This document shows, piece by piece, positions 46,261-54,957 of a DNA stretch of 64,000 nucleotides. Origin of the DNA: Pseudomonas triticifolii (lineage in GTDB: Bacteria; Pseudomonadota; Gammaproteobacteria; Pseudomonadales; Pseudomonadaceae). The DNA lies in the NCBI RefSeq assembly GCF_014358015.1, contig NZ_JACONV010000008.1:117573-181572 (forward strand), given 5' to 3'. The position numbers were made by a program, and so were the translations under genes. The notes below the pieces were generated by a model. It worked only from the letters and a program-made list of their open reading frames with translations. It was not told the origin of the DNA and made no database searches. Position 1 is the first letter of the stretch. Every line of letters begins with the position of its first letter.

Positions 46261-47574
46261 TTATTGGGCGAACAGTGCAGGCTTGATGCCCAGACTGATG
46301 ATTTTCGGAAATTCGTCGATCGAGATCTGTGCCGAGCAGCGGGCGTCGTTGCAGGTCCAGGGCGTATCCGTCTCGAACTGCCCTTTCTCCGGCTGCCCGC
46401 TGTCGATGATTTGCACGTTGCCGCGCTGCACGCTGCTGGCCTCGACATGGGTCAGACGTGGCACGCCGGTGGTCCAGGCGACCAGAATCTGCTCGGGCCC
46501 GCGGGAGAATCTGAGCAGGTACGTCGAGTCCGTTTCCTGGCTTCGCTCGGCGTCGTACTGGTACTCGATCAGTGTCTTGCTGATCGCTTTGAGGGTCTCG
46601 TAGGCAGGTTTGAGGCTCAGGTCTTTTCTGAGCAAGCCAAAGTTCTGTTGCGGATCGTGCGGGTCCGCACCGCTGTCCATCAGCCCATACCACCACACCC
46701 CTTTGATATCCGGCAGGGTTCTGGCGAGAAAGAAACTGCGCGCCAGAAACGCTGCCTGGGTTCGTTCGCTGACGCTGCATTTGCCCGAGCCGGTCGGCCA
46801 GCCCATCCCGGTGAGGTAAAGCGGAACCGGACGGGTTGCCAACGCTCGCAAGTCAGCGTCGATCCAGCGCAGCCAGGCAATCCAGCGTTCGGGCGTGTGG
46901 TGCTGCTCTTGCCGGCAATGCACGAAGGGGTGCAGCGACAGCCCGTCGACCTGATTGAGCAGGCCGTTCTGCACCAGTCGGTCGGCGAACCCAAGGTCCA
47001 TGCCCAGACTGGTCACAGCACCGGCCAGAACCGTGACCGGCTGTTTCTGTCGACGGATGCGCGCAACGGTCTCTTCGATCAGGTTGCTGTAATCCTTGGC
47101 AGCCCAGGCGTCGATCGGGTTTTCGCGATCCCATTCGTTCCATATCTCATACAGATCGACATTGTCGGTCAGTTCCTGGGCGACGAAGCTGACATAGTTG
47201 CCGAAAGCCTGTCGGACCGCCGGGTGGCGAGGCTTGGCGTGATTTTCATAGAACGGGCTGCCGTAACCCAGCATCAGCAGAGGCCGCAGGCGATGCTTCT
47301 GCGCGCTGCGCAGGTAGGCATGCCAGGCCGGGTCGATCCGTAAAAAGCCACGCCTGGGTTCGACATGCGTCCAGTACGCACTGTCGCGAACCGAGTTGAC
47401 GCCGGCACGCTCCAGCAAATCCAACGCGTTGGGTGCGGCATCCTCGTCGTTCATCAGTTGGGTGTCCACGCCGATGATGAAAGGGTCTTCGCCCCATGCC
47501 GCAAGGCTGGTCAGCAGACCCAGCAGAAAGACCGTCAGCCTTCGTCGCCGACGGGGTAAAGATGGCTTGGGCAT
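46261..47574 (-). CDS. PslG-like glycoside hydrolase with substituted catalytic nucleophile
   Basis: This 437-residue protein has a basic N-terminus and a signal peptide ending near AAWG, then a GH39/PslG-type TIM barrel. IIGVDTQL, EIWNEWD (acid/base Glu147) and VWWYGLMDSG are conserved. The strand that should read T-E-x-GW(P)T reads LTGMGWPTGSG, with Gly256 (GGG) where the nucleophile Glu (GAG/GAA) is expected. The protein may therefore be inactive or carry a strain-specific mutation. PslG enzymes trim or edit the polymer in the periplasm. Confidence 0.82.
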   Translation of the reverse strand: MPKPSLPRRRRRLTVFLLGLLTSLAAWGEDPFIIGVDTQLMNDEDAAPNALDLLERAGVNSVRDSAYWTHVEPRRGFLRIDPAWHAYLRSAQKHRLRPLLMLGYGSPFYENHAKPRHPAVRQAFGNYVSFVAQELTDNVDLYEIWNEWDRENPIDAWAAKDYSNLIEETVARIRRQKQPVTVLAGAVTSLGMDLGFADRLVQNGLLNQVDGLSLHPFVHCRQEQHHTPERWIAWLRWIDADLRALATRPVPLYLTGMGWPTGSGKCSVSERTQAAFLARSFFLARTLPDIKGVWWYGLMDSGADPHDPQQNFGLLRKDLSLKPAYETLKAISKTLIEYQYDAERSQETDSTYLLRFSRGPEQILVAWTTGVPRLTHVEASSVQRGNVQIIDSGQPEKGQFETDTPWTCNDARCSAQISIDEFPKIISLGIKPALFAQ

Positions 47575-47632
47575 GTGTTGTCTCAGTGCAGGGGCGTGAT
47601 CCGATGAGTGTCACTGCTGCGGCGTGATCTCG

Positions 47633-48883
47633 TCAGACCTTGTGATACAACGGCTGGTCGGGTGAGGCGATGCTGTCCAGCAACGTTTGGGAAAAGATGC
47701 TTTCGTAGTGGTCCAGCATTAGATCCAGGTTCAGCAGAGAGGCCACGCTGTTACGCGCCTCGGCACTCAGCCGGGCAAGCAGGCGAGGCTGCTGATGCAG
47801 CTTGAGCATGGCTAACCCCAGCGAGTCCGGGTCATCCGGGCTGCAGAGCAATCCGTTGAGTTGGTCCTGAATGATCTCGGTCAACCCGCCCATACGGCTG
47901 GCGATGACCGGGCGCGAATACGCGCAGGCCTCGACGGCCACCATGCCGAAAGGCTCGTTCCAGATCGATGGCACAACGGCGACGTCAATCTGGCTATAGA
48001 AGTCTTCGGGTGTCTGATAACCGACAAAGCTGATGTTGGGTGAGGTCACCATCGCCCTGAAGCGTTTCTCGTCGTTCAACTGACCGCGTCCGGCAATTTG
48101 CAGCGTGGCGTTGAACGGCAAATGCTGGAATTGATCAATCAGCCAACCTACCCCTTTAGGGTCTGACAGGGTGCCCATATAGCCGAAGCGCAGGGGCGCG
48201 TTGTCGGGTTCGCCAGGCGTCGGGCTGACGTTGCGCTGTTGCGGCAGCGCTATGGTGACGGGGCTTGCGTTGTGCACCACGTAACGTTTGGCACCGTTGA
48301 AATAGCCCTGCGCCTGGAGGGTGTCGAGCATGAACTGGCTGACGCCAACGACGGCGTTGACCTGTGCCGATCGCTCGTCATGGCCCTTGCGGAACTGTTT
48401 GCACATCACGCACTGCCGCTGGCAGCTGTGGCCTTGCTTGAACATGGTGCTGCTCGGGCAGAGCAGGTAGTGGTCGTGAAGCACCTGCACGACAGGTCGA
48501 CCGGACGCGGTGATTTCGTCCCATGCCGAGACCGACCAGCCGGTCAGGTTGTGGCAGACCACCAGATCCGGCTGTTCCAGTGCCATCACCCGACTGACGT
48601 GCTCGCGCATGCTGGCGTTATAGCGGTCACGCAGGTGCCAGCCCAGTCGGGCCAGACGACCCGGCCGCTGGGCCGTGAAATGCCAGTAGAGGTTGTGCAG
48701 CCCCGCACGATAGACCTTGATCTGATTGACCGTGGTCACGTGCAGGCCTTGTTGGTCGGTGGTAGCCAATACAGCAACTTTATAGCCACGCAGTTGCAGG
48801 CCTTCGACGGTACGCTGCAGGATGATTTCCGCCCCACCGCCAACGTCGGGTGCATAAAGGCTGCTGATAAAGAGGATTTTCAT
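47633..48883 (-). CDS. Glycosyltransferase family 4 with Cys cluster
   Basis: This 416-residue GT-B enzyme starts MKILFISSLYAPDVGGGAEI. It has an insertion CPSSTMFKQGHSCQRQCVMC near residues 147-166 that looks like a metal-binding Cys cluster, seen in some GT4s after the 'HDHYLLCP' strand. The donor motif is VVPSIWNEPFGMVAVEACAY. It overlaps the upstream GT2 by four bases. Confidence 0.88.
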   Translation of the reverse strand: MKILFISSLYAPDVGGGAEIILQRTVEGLQLRGYKVAVLATTDQQGLHVTTVNQIKVYRAGLHNLYWHFTAQRPGRLARLGWHLRDRYNASMREHVSRVMALEQPDLVVCHNLTGWSVSAWDEITASGRPVVQVLHDHYLLCPSSTMFKQGHSCQRQCVMCKQFRKGHDERSAQVNAVVGVSQFMLDTLQAQGYFNGAKRYVVHNASPVTIALPQQRNVSPTPGEPDNAPLRFGYMGTLSDPKGVGWLIDQFQHLPFNATLQIAGRGQLNDEKRFRAMVTSPNISFVGYQTPEDFYSQIDVAVVPSIWNEPFGMVAVEACAYSRPVIASRMGGLTEIIQDQLNGLLCSPDDPDSLGLAMLKLHQQPRLLARLSAEARNSVASLLNLDLMLDHYESIFSQTLLDSIASPDQPLYHKV

Positions 48884-49881
48884 AGGGGGTATGACCTGTT
48901 CAGGCCCAGCACGCCAGCCTCGCCATCGCTAATGGCCTGCTCGATCAGGCTCAAACGCTGTCTGGCATCACAACGCCTGGCGATTACGCGCAGCAGGCAG
49001 AAAAATACCCAGCGGTTGAGTCGGTAGAGCAATGGGGACGACGCCCAGATATTTTTATCGAACCAGGCCTGGTTACGCGCGCCGTAATAGGCGCGCAGGT
49101 CCGAGCCTGCCAGCAGGTAGTTTTCATAGACGTTGCGGGTACGTGCCTTGATGTTCCAGGAATCTTCCAGGTCATCGAGCAGCGCTTCGGGCACCAGGAA
49201 GATCCGCCCTCCGCCTGCCGTGATTCGCCAGGTGTACTCGCTGTCGTCGGCATACAGCTTCAGGGCTTCCAGCGGCAGCCCGATCTTAATGAAAAGGCTG
49301 CGATGGGCCAGCAGGCCGCCGTAGGTGGCGAATGGAAGCTGAACCAATTGCGGCAACCCGCGAGTCGCCTCAGGCTTGCCCCAGGGCAGACGCCGCCAAA
49401 GTTTGTAAGGCAGTTGCGCAATGTGAAACCCGAAAAAGCTCGACCTCAGTTGTACCGCGAACCGTCTGGGCACGCCTGATGCGATATCAGCCTGGTGAGT
49501 GGGCCTGAAACCCAGCACGGCGGCCTTGTCCTTGCCGTCGATTCGCTCGCGCTCGTGAAGATGCCGATGCAGCACCTCGATGGCGTTGATGGTCGGTGCG
49601 TTGTCGTCATCCATCAGCCAGAGGTACTCGGCCCCGGCGTCCAGTGCGGCCTTGATCCCGACCGAATAGCCGTGGGCCGACCCTGTGTTTTGCTCAAGCC
49701 AGATCACCTCGACCTGACCCGGCCACTTGTCGCTCAGCGCTTGCAGGGGCGCGACCGATGCATTGCTGACGATAATCACCCGCTCGATCAGCGGGTTTTC
49801 CAGCGAACGGCTGACCAGTGTATGCAGGTAGTTGAAACGATCCCCATAGGTGAGCGTCACCAGGGTGGTCCGATGGGTCAT
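48880..49881 (-). CDS. Glycosyltransferase family 2
   Basis: This 333-residue GT-A protein has TLVTLTYGDRFNYLHTLVSR, the LWLMDDDNAPTINAIEVLHR metal-binding motif and YADDSEYTWRITAGGGRIFL, a pattern of rhamnosyl/galactofuranosyl-type GT2s. ATG 49881 has GGAATT upstream. It is joined to the GT4 by a four-base overlap. Confidence 0.87.
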   Translation of the reverse strand: MTHRTTLVTLTYGDRFNYLHTLVSRSLENPLIERVIIVSNASVAPLQALSDKWPGQVEVIWLEQNTGSAHGYSVGIKAALDAGAEYLWLMDDDNAPTINAIEVLHRHLHERERIDGKDKAAVLGFRPTHQADIASGVPRRFAVQLRSSFFGFHIAQLPYKLWRRLPWGKPEATRGLPQLVQLPFATYGGLLAHRSLFIKIGLPLEALKLYADDSEYTWRITAGGGRIFLVPEALLDDLEDSWNIKARTRNVYENYLLAGSDLRAYYGARNQAWFDKNIWASSPLLYRLNRWVFFCLLRVIARRCDARQRLSLIEQAISDGEAGVLGLNRSYPL

Positions 49882-50008
49882 GATCAAATTCCGCTGTTGG
49901 CGTGAAGGAGGCTGGCGGTGCTCATGTTCTGTGTGGTCAGCGGGGTGATCAGGCTTGGCAAACAAGTCCCTTGTCAGGATCTTTGGAAGGCCCTGGCCGC
50001 GTGTTGTA

Positions 50009-50521
50009 CTAAGCCCGCGCCTCCCTGCGCGCCAGGCTGCTGATCGGCAGCACTACTTTCTGCTGACGCTGCAGCATGTTGAGCAGGATCACGGCGCGTT
50101 CAGTGCCATCGGCAGTCAGAAAAATGGCCTCGACATCGCAAAAGCCACCGGCCTTGATTCGCACCTGCTCGCCTTGGGTGAACACCAGTCTGGGTGCAGG
50201 CACTGACAGGCGTTGGCGAATCTGCTCGATCAGTTCGTCCTGCACCGGGATCGGGTGCCCGCCGAAGGTGACGATGCGTGCCACGCCGCGTGTCGAACGG
50301 ATCGGATACCAGTTGTCATGCACCTGGTCCATCCGAATAAACAGGTAGCCGGGAAACAGCTCTTCGTCCGTTTGGGTCTTTGTGTTGCGTCTTTTTTCAC
50401 CTGAGTTGAGCGGTCGGTAGCACTCGAAATGCTGACGCTGCAAGTGCTCCTCTGCGCGTGCTTCCTGGCGGGGCTTGGTCTGGATCAGATACCAACGGGC
50501 GGGATGATCGGGCAGCAGCAT
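50009..50521 (-). CDS. rfaH: RfaH-type transcription antiterminator (specialised NusG)
   Basis: This 170-residue NusG paralogue has an N-terminal NGN domain (WYLIQTKPRQEARAEEHLQR, ELFPGYLFIRM, STRGVARIVTFGG) and a C-terminal domain GGFCDVEAIFLTADGTERAV followed by ILLNMLQR, very close to the fold-switching RfaH C-terminus. RfaH binds the ops DNA element in a paused polymerase and prevents termination through long operons. It lies as eighth gene inside the exopolysaccharide operon, whose leader has two ops elements, so it should act on its own operon. Confidence 0.9.
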   Translation of the reverse strand: MLLPDHPARWYLIQTKPRQEARAEEHLQRQHFECYRPLNSGEKRRNTKTQTDEELFPGYLFIRMDQVHDNWYPIRSTRGVARIVTFGGHPIPVQDELIEQIRQRLSVPAPRLVFTQGEQVRIKAGGFCDVEAIFLTADGTERAVILLNMLQRQQKVVLPISSLARREARA

Positions 50522-50525
50522 GGGA

Positions 50526-51314
50526 TCACTCCGCGGTCAGATGTGAAGAGTGGGAGTGCGCGATGTCGTTACCGATTCGCATGAAGGCATCGTTTGCCGC
50601 TGGTAGGTCATGGGTGGTGCAGTGGTTCAACAACGCCTGCACACGCTCCACGCTGTTGAACATCAGGACATCGATGATCGACAGATCGCTTACGAAGGGC
50701 TGGTCCAATTGCGGGTAAGCCAGCGGGTGCATAGTGAAAAAGCGCAGCAGCAGGCCGTTGCGGGCGAAATGATCCCGGTCGTAGAGATGCATGCCCCCCA
50801 GCGGATTGAGCACCGAGGTCGCGGACACCGCGTGGGCAACCTGGATGACGCGATCCTGTTTGTCGATGCAGTCGGTAATGGCAAGGTCCGAGCCGCGCAG
50901 GATCGGGGTATCGATCTGCAGATAAGCACACAGTTGGCGCAAGTTGTTTTCGGCATACAGGGCCAGGTTCTGCTGCGGGTAGCGGATCAGCCGTTCCAGC
51001 AATGGCATCACCTGCGCAAAGTACGGCGCCCTGCGGTAGCTCTGGGCGATGATGTTGATAAGGCGATTGGCTTCTTCGGAAAAACCGTCGATCAGACTGC
51101 GCTGCATGATCGGCAGCTCGAAGTGGTCTTTTTTTAGTGCAAAAGTGATCAGTCTGGCCTGGCCGTTGCTCAGAATCCTGTTCCGGTTCACCCAGCCTGC
51201 GCGGATGTACTGCAGGTCGTCGCCCAGGACGAATACATCAGCGGCTGCGATGAGCTGGAAGTAGCCCAGATAGGGAAACAGGTAGGGCTGCATCATTGCT
51301 ACGGTTCTGGCCAT
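50526..51314 (-). CDS. WbqC family protein
   Basis: This 262-residue protein starts VAMMQPYLFPYLGYFQLIAA, the WbqC-family opening, followed by FVLGDDLQYIRAGWVNRNRI and SVLNPLGGMHLY. WbqC proteins occur in O-antigen and flagellin-glycan loci with DegT aminotransferases, possibly modifying amino sugars, but the reaction is not established. It ends four bases before rfaH. Confidence 0.85.
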   Translation of the reverse strand: MARTVAMMQPYLFPYLGYFQLIAAADVFVLGDDLQYIRAGWVNRNRILSNGQARLITFALKKDHFELPIMQRSLIDGFSEEANRLINIIAQSYRRAPYFAQVMPLLERLIRYPQQNLALYAENNLRQLCAYLQIDTPILRGSDLAITDCIDKQDRVIQVAHAVSATSVLNPLGGMHLYDRDHFARNGLLLRFFTMHPLAYPQLDQPFVSDLSIIDVLMFNSVERVQALLNHCTTHDLPAANDAFMRIGNDIAHSHSSHLTAE

Positions 51315-51359
51315 GATTAATTCCTTTTAGGGCTTGAAGGTGAGCGGTGTCGGTTTGAG

Positions 51360-53576
51360 TTACTTGTTGACGGGGTGGTAGTTGTAGCCATAAGTCGCGC
51401 AGTCGTATTCGGACGTGGTTGCCTTGCGCACGACGGCGTTGAAAATGGCGCCTTTAATGAGGATTCCGTTCTGGCCGAGCCGACGTTTGCAGGCTTCGAT
51501 CTCCTTGAGCGTGGTGATGCCAAAACGTGCGACCAGCAGGCAGGTGCCTGCCTGACGCCCGACCAGCGTGGCGTCGGTCACGGCAAGAATGGGCGGGGTG
51601 TCCACCAGAATCAGGTCGTAGAGCGGCGACAATTCGGTGAGCATCTTGTTGAAGTTGTCATGCATCAGCAGCTCCGAAGGATTGGGTGCTGCAAAGCCGC
51701 AGGAGATGAAATCCAGATGACGGATGCGGGTGTGGTTGATGACTTCGGTGCATTTCAGGCGTGCGGCCAGGGTGTCGGACAGGCCGTGTTTGGGTTGCAG
51801 GCCGAAGATCCGGTGTAGATAGCCCTTGCGCATATCGGCGTCGATCAACAGCACGCGCTTGCCAGTCTGGGCAATGATCGTCGCCAGGTTGCTGGACACG
51901 AACGACTTGCCCACTCCCGGTGAGGGGCTGGAGATCATCAGCACATTGTTGCGGGCTTCGAGCATGGCGAAGTGCAGGCTGGTGCGCAGGCTGCGTAGCG
52001 ACTCGATGGCCAGCTCGTTGGGCGCTGCGATGCTCAGCAGCTTCGACTCCTTGGGGTCGGCGCCGGTCCTGGTGTTTTTCTCCAGACGGTCTTGCTGGCG
52101 GGAGTAGGGCAGTGACGCATAAACCGGCATGCCGCTGTTTTCGATGGCTTCTGCGCTTTCCACGCCACGGTAGAACGCCTGGCGCACGAAGATGATGCTG
52201 ACCGCCACCAGCGCCCCGACCAGCGTGGCAAGCAACACCACCAGCGTCTTCATCGGCTTGACCGGTCTTTCGACGTTGGTGTCGGCGTTGTCGATGACCC
52301 TCACGTTACCGATGCTGCCCGCGCGCAGAATGTCCTGCTCCTGGCTTTTGTTGAGCATCAGGGTGTAGGTCTGGCTGGTGACCTGCATGTCGCGAGTCAG
52401 GCGCAGGAGTTCCTGTTGCGTCATCGGCAGGGCTTCGATTTTTTTCAGCAGGCCCTGTTTCTGCTGTTCCAGCTGACTCATCTGGCTCATCAGGCTGCGA
52501 TAGGTCGGGTGCTCCTGGGTGTACAGCCGTTCGATCTCGACGCGCTTGAGCTTGAGCTCCGACAGCATCGAATCGAGCTTGACGACCTGATCGAGCACAC
52601 CCTTGGTCTCAATGCTCAGGTCCACCGACTTGGCGCTGGTCTGGAAGTTGTTCAGGGCGACTTCGGAAGCCTCCAGCTGTTTGCGCACCATGGGCAACTG
52701 TGACCGCAGGAACTGCAGGCGCTGGGCCGCTTCGGCCGAACTGCGCTCCACGTTCTGGCGTACATACAGATGGCTGACCTCGTCCAGAATCTGGTTGGCC
52801 TTGTCGGCGTCCTGATCTTCGATGGACAGGTAAATGATCCCCGAGTCTCTGCCCGCCTCGGTGATCTTCAAACGATTCTGATAGATCAACGCCGAGTTCA
52901 GCGTGCGCTGCCGGGATACCGTGAACTCGGTGCCCGGATGGGCATGCAGCGCAGCGACCTGAATCTTCACACCGTTGCCTTCGACGATCCGGTTGATGGC
53001 ACCGCTGAGCAGCAGATTGTGGTCGCTGTCATACAGCGAGAACTGACCGGGCTTGCCCGCCACCAGCGTCAGCTTTTCGCCCAGGAGTGCTTCCGGAACC
53101 TCCAGCTGGAAGACATCGACTTTCTCGCCACCCCAGGCATATTGCGTCAAACCGAACAGAGGTTCGGCCAGTTGACCTTCGTACTCGGGCTGGAAGGTGC
53201 GGTGCAGATAGGGGCCTATCACCGGAAAAAAGTCGGGCGTCTGCCCCAGATTCAGTTTCAGGTCATCGACCACCTTGCCCAGTAGCGCACGCGACTTGAT
53301 CAACTCGATTTCAGTCGTGGCTTGGGAGACCGATGACGGCTTGTTGTTGACCTCGGGCGTGCCCTCAATGCCGACCTTCTTGGGTTCGATCTGGATCATG
53401 GCGCTTGCCTGATACACGGGCGTGGCCAGAATGGCGTAGGCCAGCCCCGTGAGAAAGAACAGGCTGACGATCCAGATGATCAACGCTTTGTGATCGAACA
53501 ACATGCGCAAGATAGTTGCCAAATCGATCCGGGGATCCTGGTAGTAGTCCAGGGAAGGACGGTTCATGACGGTCAT
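51360..53576 (-). CDS. wzc: Wzc-type tyrosine autokinase / chain-length regulator
   Basis: This 738-residue protein has two membrane helices bracketing a periplasmic Wzz-like coiled-coil domain (residues about 30-450). A cytoplasmic BY-kinase follows: Walker A SPSPGVGKSFVSSNLA, Walker A' LLIDADMRKG and Walker B LILVDTPP. The C-terminus YDCATYGYNYHPVNK is the Tyr cluster. AGGAGA precedes ATG 53576, directly after the wzb stop. It controls polymer length and export together with Wza and the phosphatase. Confidence 0.93.
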   Translation of the reverse strand: MTVMNRPSLDYYQDPRIDLATILRMLFDHKALIIWIVSLFFLTGLAYAILATPVYQASAMIQIEPKKVGIEGTPEVNNKPSSVSQATTEIELIKSRALLGKVVDDLKLNLGQTPDFFPVIGPYLHRTFQPEYEGQLAEPLFGLTQYAWGGEKVDVFQLEVPEALLGEKLTLVAGKPGQFSLYDSDHNLLLSGAINRIVEGNGVKIQVAALHAHPGTEFTVSRQRTLNSALIYQNRLKITEAGRDSGIIYLSIEDQDADKANQILDEVSHLYVRQNVERSSAEAAQRLQFLRSQLPMVRKQLEASEVALNNFQTSAKSVDLSIETKGVLDQVVKLDSMLSELKLKRVEIERLYTQEHPTYRSLMSQMSQLEQQKQGLLKKIEALPMTQQELLRLTRDMQVTSQTYTLMLNKSQEQDILRAGSIGNVRVIDNADTNVERPVKPMKTLVVLLATLVGALVAVSIIFVRQAFYRGVESAEAIENSGMPVYASLPYSRQQDRLEKNTRTGADPKESKLLSIAAPNELAIESLRSLRTSLHFAMLEARNNVLMISSPSPGVGKSFVSSNLATIIAQTGKRVLLIDADMRKGYLHRIFGLQPKHGLSDTLAARLKCTEVINHTRIRHLDFISCGFAAPNPSELLMHDNFNKMLTELSPLYDLILVDTPPILAVTDATLVGRQAGTCLLVARFGITTLKEIEACKRRLGQNGILIKGAIFNAVVRKATTSEYDCATYGYNYHPVNK

Positions 53577-54029
53577 TTATCTTGTTTCTCCTGACTGAAG
53601 ATGGGGAAGCCAGTCGTCGATGCATCGCGAAAGATGCTGGTACGTCTGCTCAAAGGCTGACTTGGGTCGCTGATAGGGGTCTGCTATGTCGAGCGTGTGC
53701 TGCCACTTGCCGATCAGGAACGTCCTGCCGCGCACTTCCGGTGCCAGCTTGAGGATCCTGGGAATGTGGGCCTGCTCCATCAGCAGGATCAGGTCCGCCT
53801 GACGCAGCAAATGCCGGTTCACCTGGCGGGCCTCGTGGCGAGACGTCGGGACGTGGTGCGATTGCAGGACCGCCTTGGCCAGCGTGTCCATGGGCGAACC
53901 CGACAACGCGGCAATGCCTGCAGACTGGATGCGCAGACCCGCCGCAGCGACCCGCTCGCGCAGCATGGCCACCGCCATGGGGCTTCGACAGATGTTGCCG
54001 ACGCACACCACCAATACGCTACTGAACAT
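53577..54029 (-). CDS. wzb: Low-molecular-weight protein-tyrosine phosphatase (Wzb)
   Basis: This 150-residue protein has the P-loop CVGNICRSPMA (Cx5R) and the general-acid Asp in DIADPYQ. It dephosphorylates the Wzc Tyr tail. It overlaps the upstream GT2 by eleven bases and ends immediately before the wzc ATG, so the pair is coupled. Confidence 0.92.
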   Translation of the reverse strand: MFSSVLVVCVGNICRSPMAVAMLRERVAAAGLRIQSAGIAALSGSPMDTLAKAVLQSHHVPTSRHEARQVNRHLLRQADLILLMEQAHIPRILKLAPEVRGRTFLIGKWQHTLDIADPYQRPKSAFEQTYQHLSRCIDDWLPHLQSGETR

Positions 54030-54954
54030 GTGCTTTACCGGGTGCAGGCAAGAGGCGTTTGCTCAGGTTCACGATGAAATTGCGCGCCACCATCAACAGG
54101 GCCTGTAGCTTGTGGCGCGGTTCGAGCGCCGACAGTGACAGGCAGACGGTCTGCATCAGAAAGTGCTCATACAGCGGCTGGTTATTCAGGCGGTTGTAGT
54201 AATTGGCCAGACTTGCACAGGTTTGCAGGCTCATGTGCAACTTGCGCTTGTCGCTGCGCATCGAGAACACGCCGCCGGGATGCAATCGATACGCGGCAGG
54301 CTTGATCTGGGCGAGGAACTTGCCTTTGCCTTGAGCGCCCAGCAGTGACCACCAGCACAGGTCGTTCAGTGGCGCGGTGCGGATGTGCAGTTCGGGCGGC
54401 ATGGCGCAGAACACGTTGCGAAAGCAGGTGGTCAGGGTCGAGAGGCGGCGGGCCTTTTGCAGCTCCAGGTTGGTGGCGTCGGCACGCAGATCGCCTTGCA
54501 GTTGAATGCCGTACTGACCGTTTTCATCGAACACGATGGCGTCGTGGTACGTGATGACGTAGTCGGGATTGCTTTCGAGGAAGTCCACCTGCAGTTGCAG
54601 TTTGCGCGGGTCGGTCCAGTAGTCGTCGGCCTCGCAATAGGCGATGTAGCGCCCGCGTGCCTTGGCGAACAGGTCTGGCACACAAGGTATGCCCTGACTG
54701 TACTGGTTGATCTGCTGATAAAAGGGCCGAATGATCGTCGGGTGCCGTTCGGTGTACTGCGCGATGATGCTCGCCGTGCTGTCAGTAGACGCGTCGTCGT
54801 GCACCAGAATTTCGAAGTCGAATGTGGTTTGCTGCGACAGAAAGCCATCCAGCGCCTGTGCGATGAAGGCTTCCTGGTTGTAGGCCGGACAGACAATGCT
54901 CAGCAGCGGGGGCTGCGCACGTGTCGTGGCAGTGGTGTTTGCAGTGACATCCAT
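54019..54954 (-). CDS. Glycosyltransferase family 2
   Basis: This 311-residue GT-A enzyme has LLSIVCPAYNQEAFIAQALD, EILVHDDASTDSTASII and YIAYCEADDYWTDPRKLQLQ with the metal-binding Asp pair. It is of the kind that adds sugars to O-units. Its start is four bases after the wzx stop, and it overlaps wzb. Confidence 0.9.
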   Translation of the reverse strand: MDVTANTTATTRAQPPLLSIVCPAYNQEAFIAQALDGFLSQQTTFDFEILVHDDASTDSTASIIAQYTERHPTIIRPFYQQINQYSQGIPCVPDLFAKARGRYIAYCEADDYWTDPRKLQLQVDFLESNPDYVITYHDAIVFDENGQYGIQLQGDLRADATNLELQKARRLSTLTTCFRNVFCAMPPELHIRTAPLNDLCWWSLLGAQGKGKFLAQIKPAAYRLHPGGVFSMRSDKRKLHMSLQTCASLANYYNRLNNQPLYEHFLMQTVCLSLSALEPRHKLQALLMVARNFIVNLSKRLLPAPGKAHVQ

Positions 54955-54957
54955 GGC

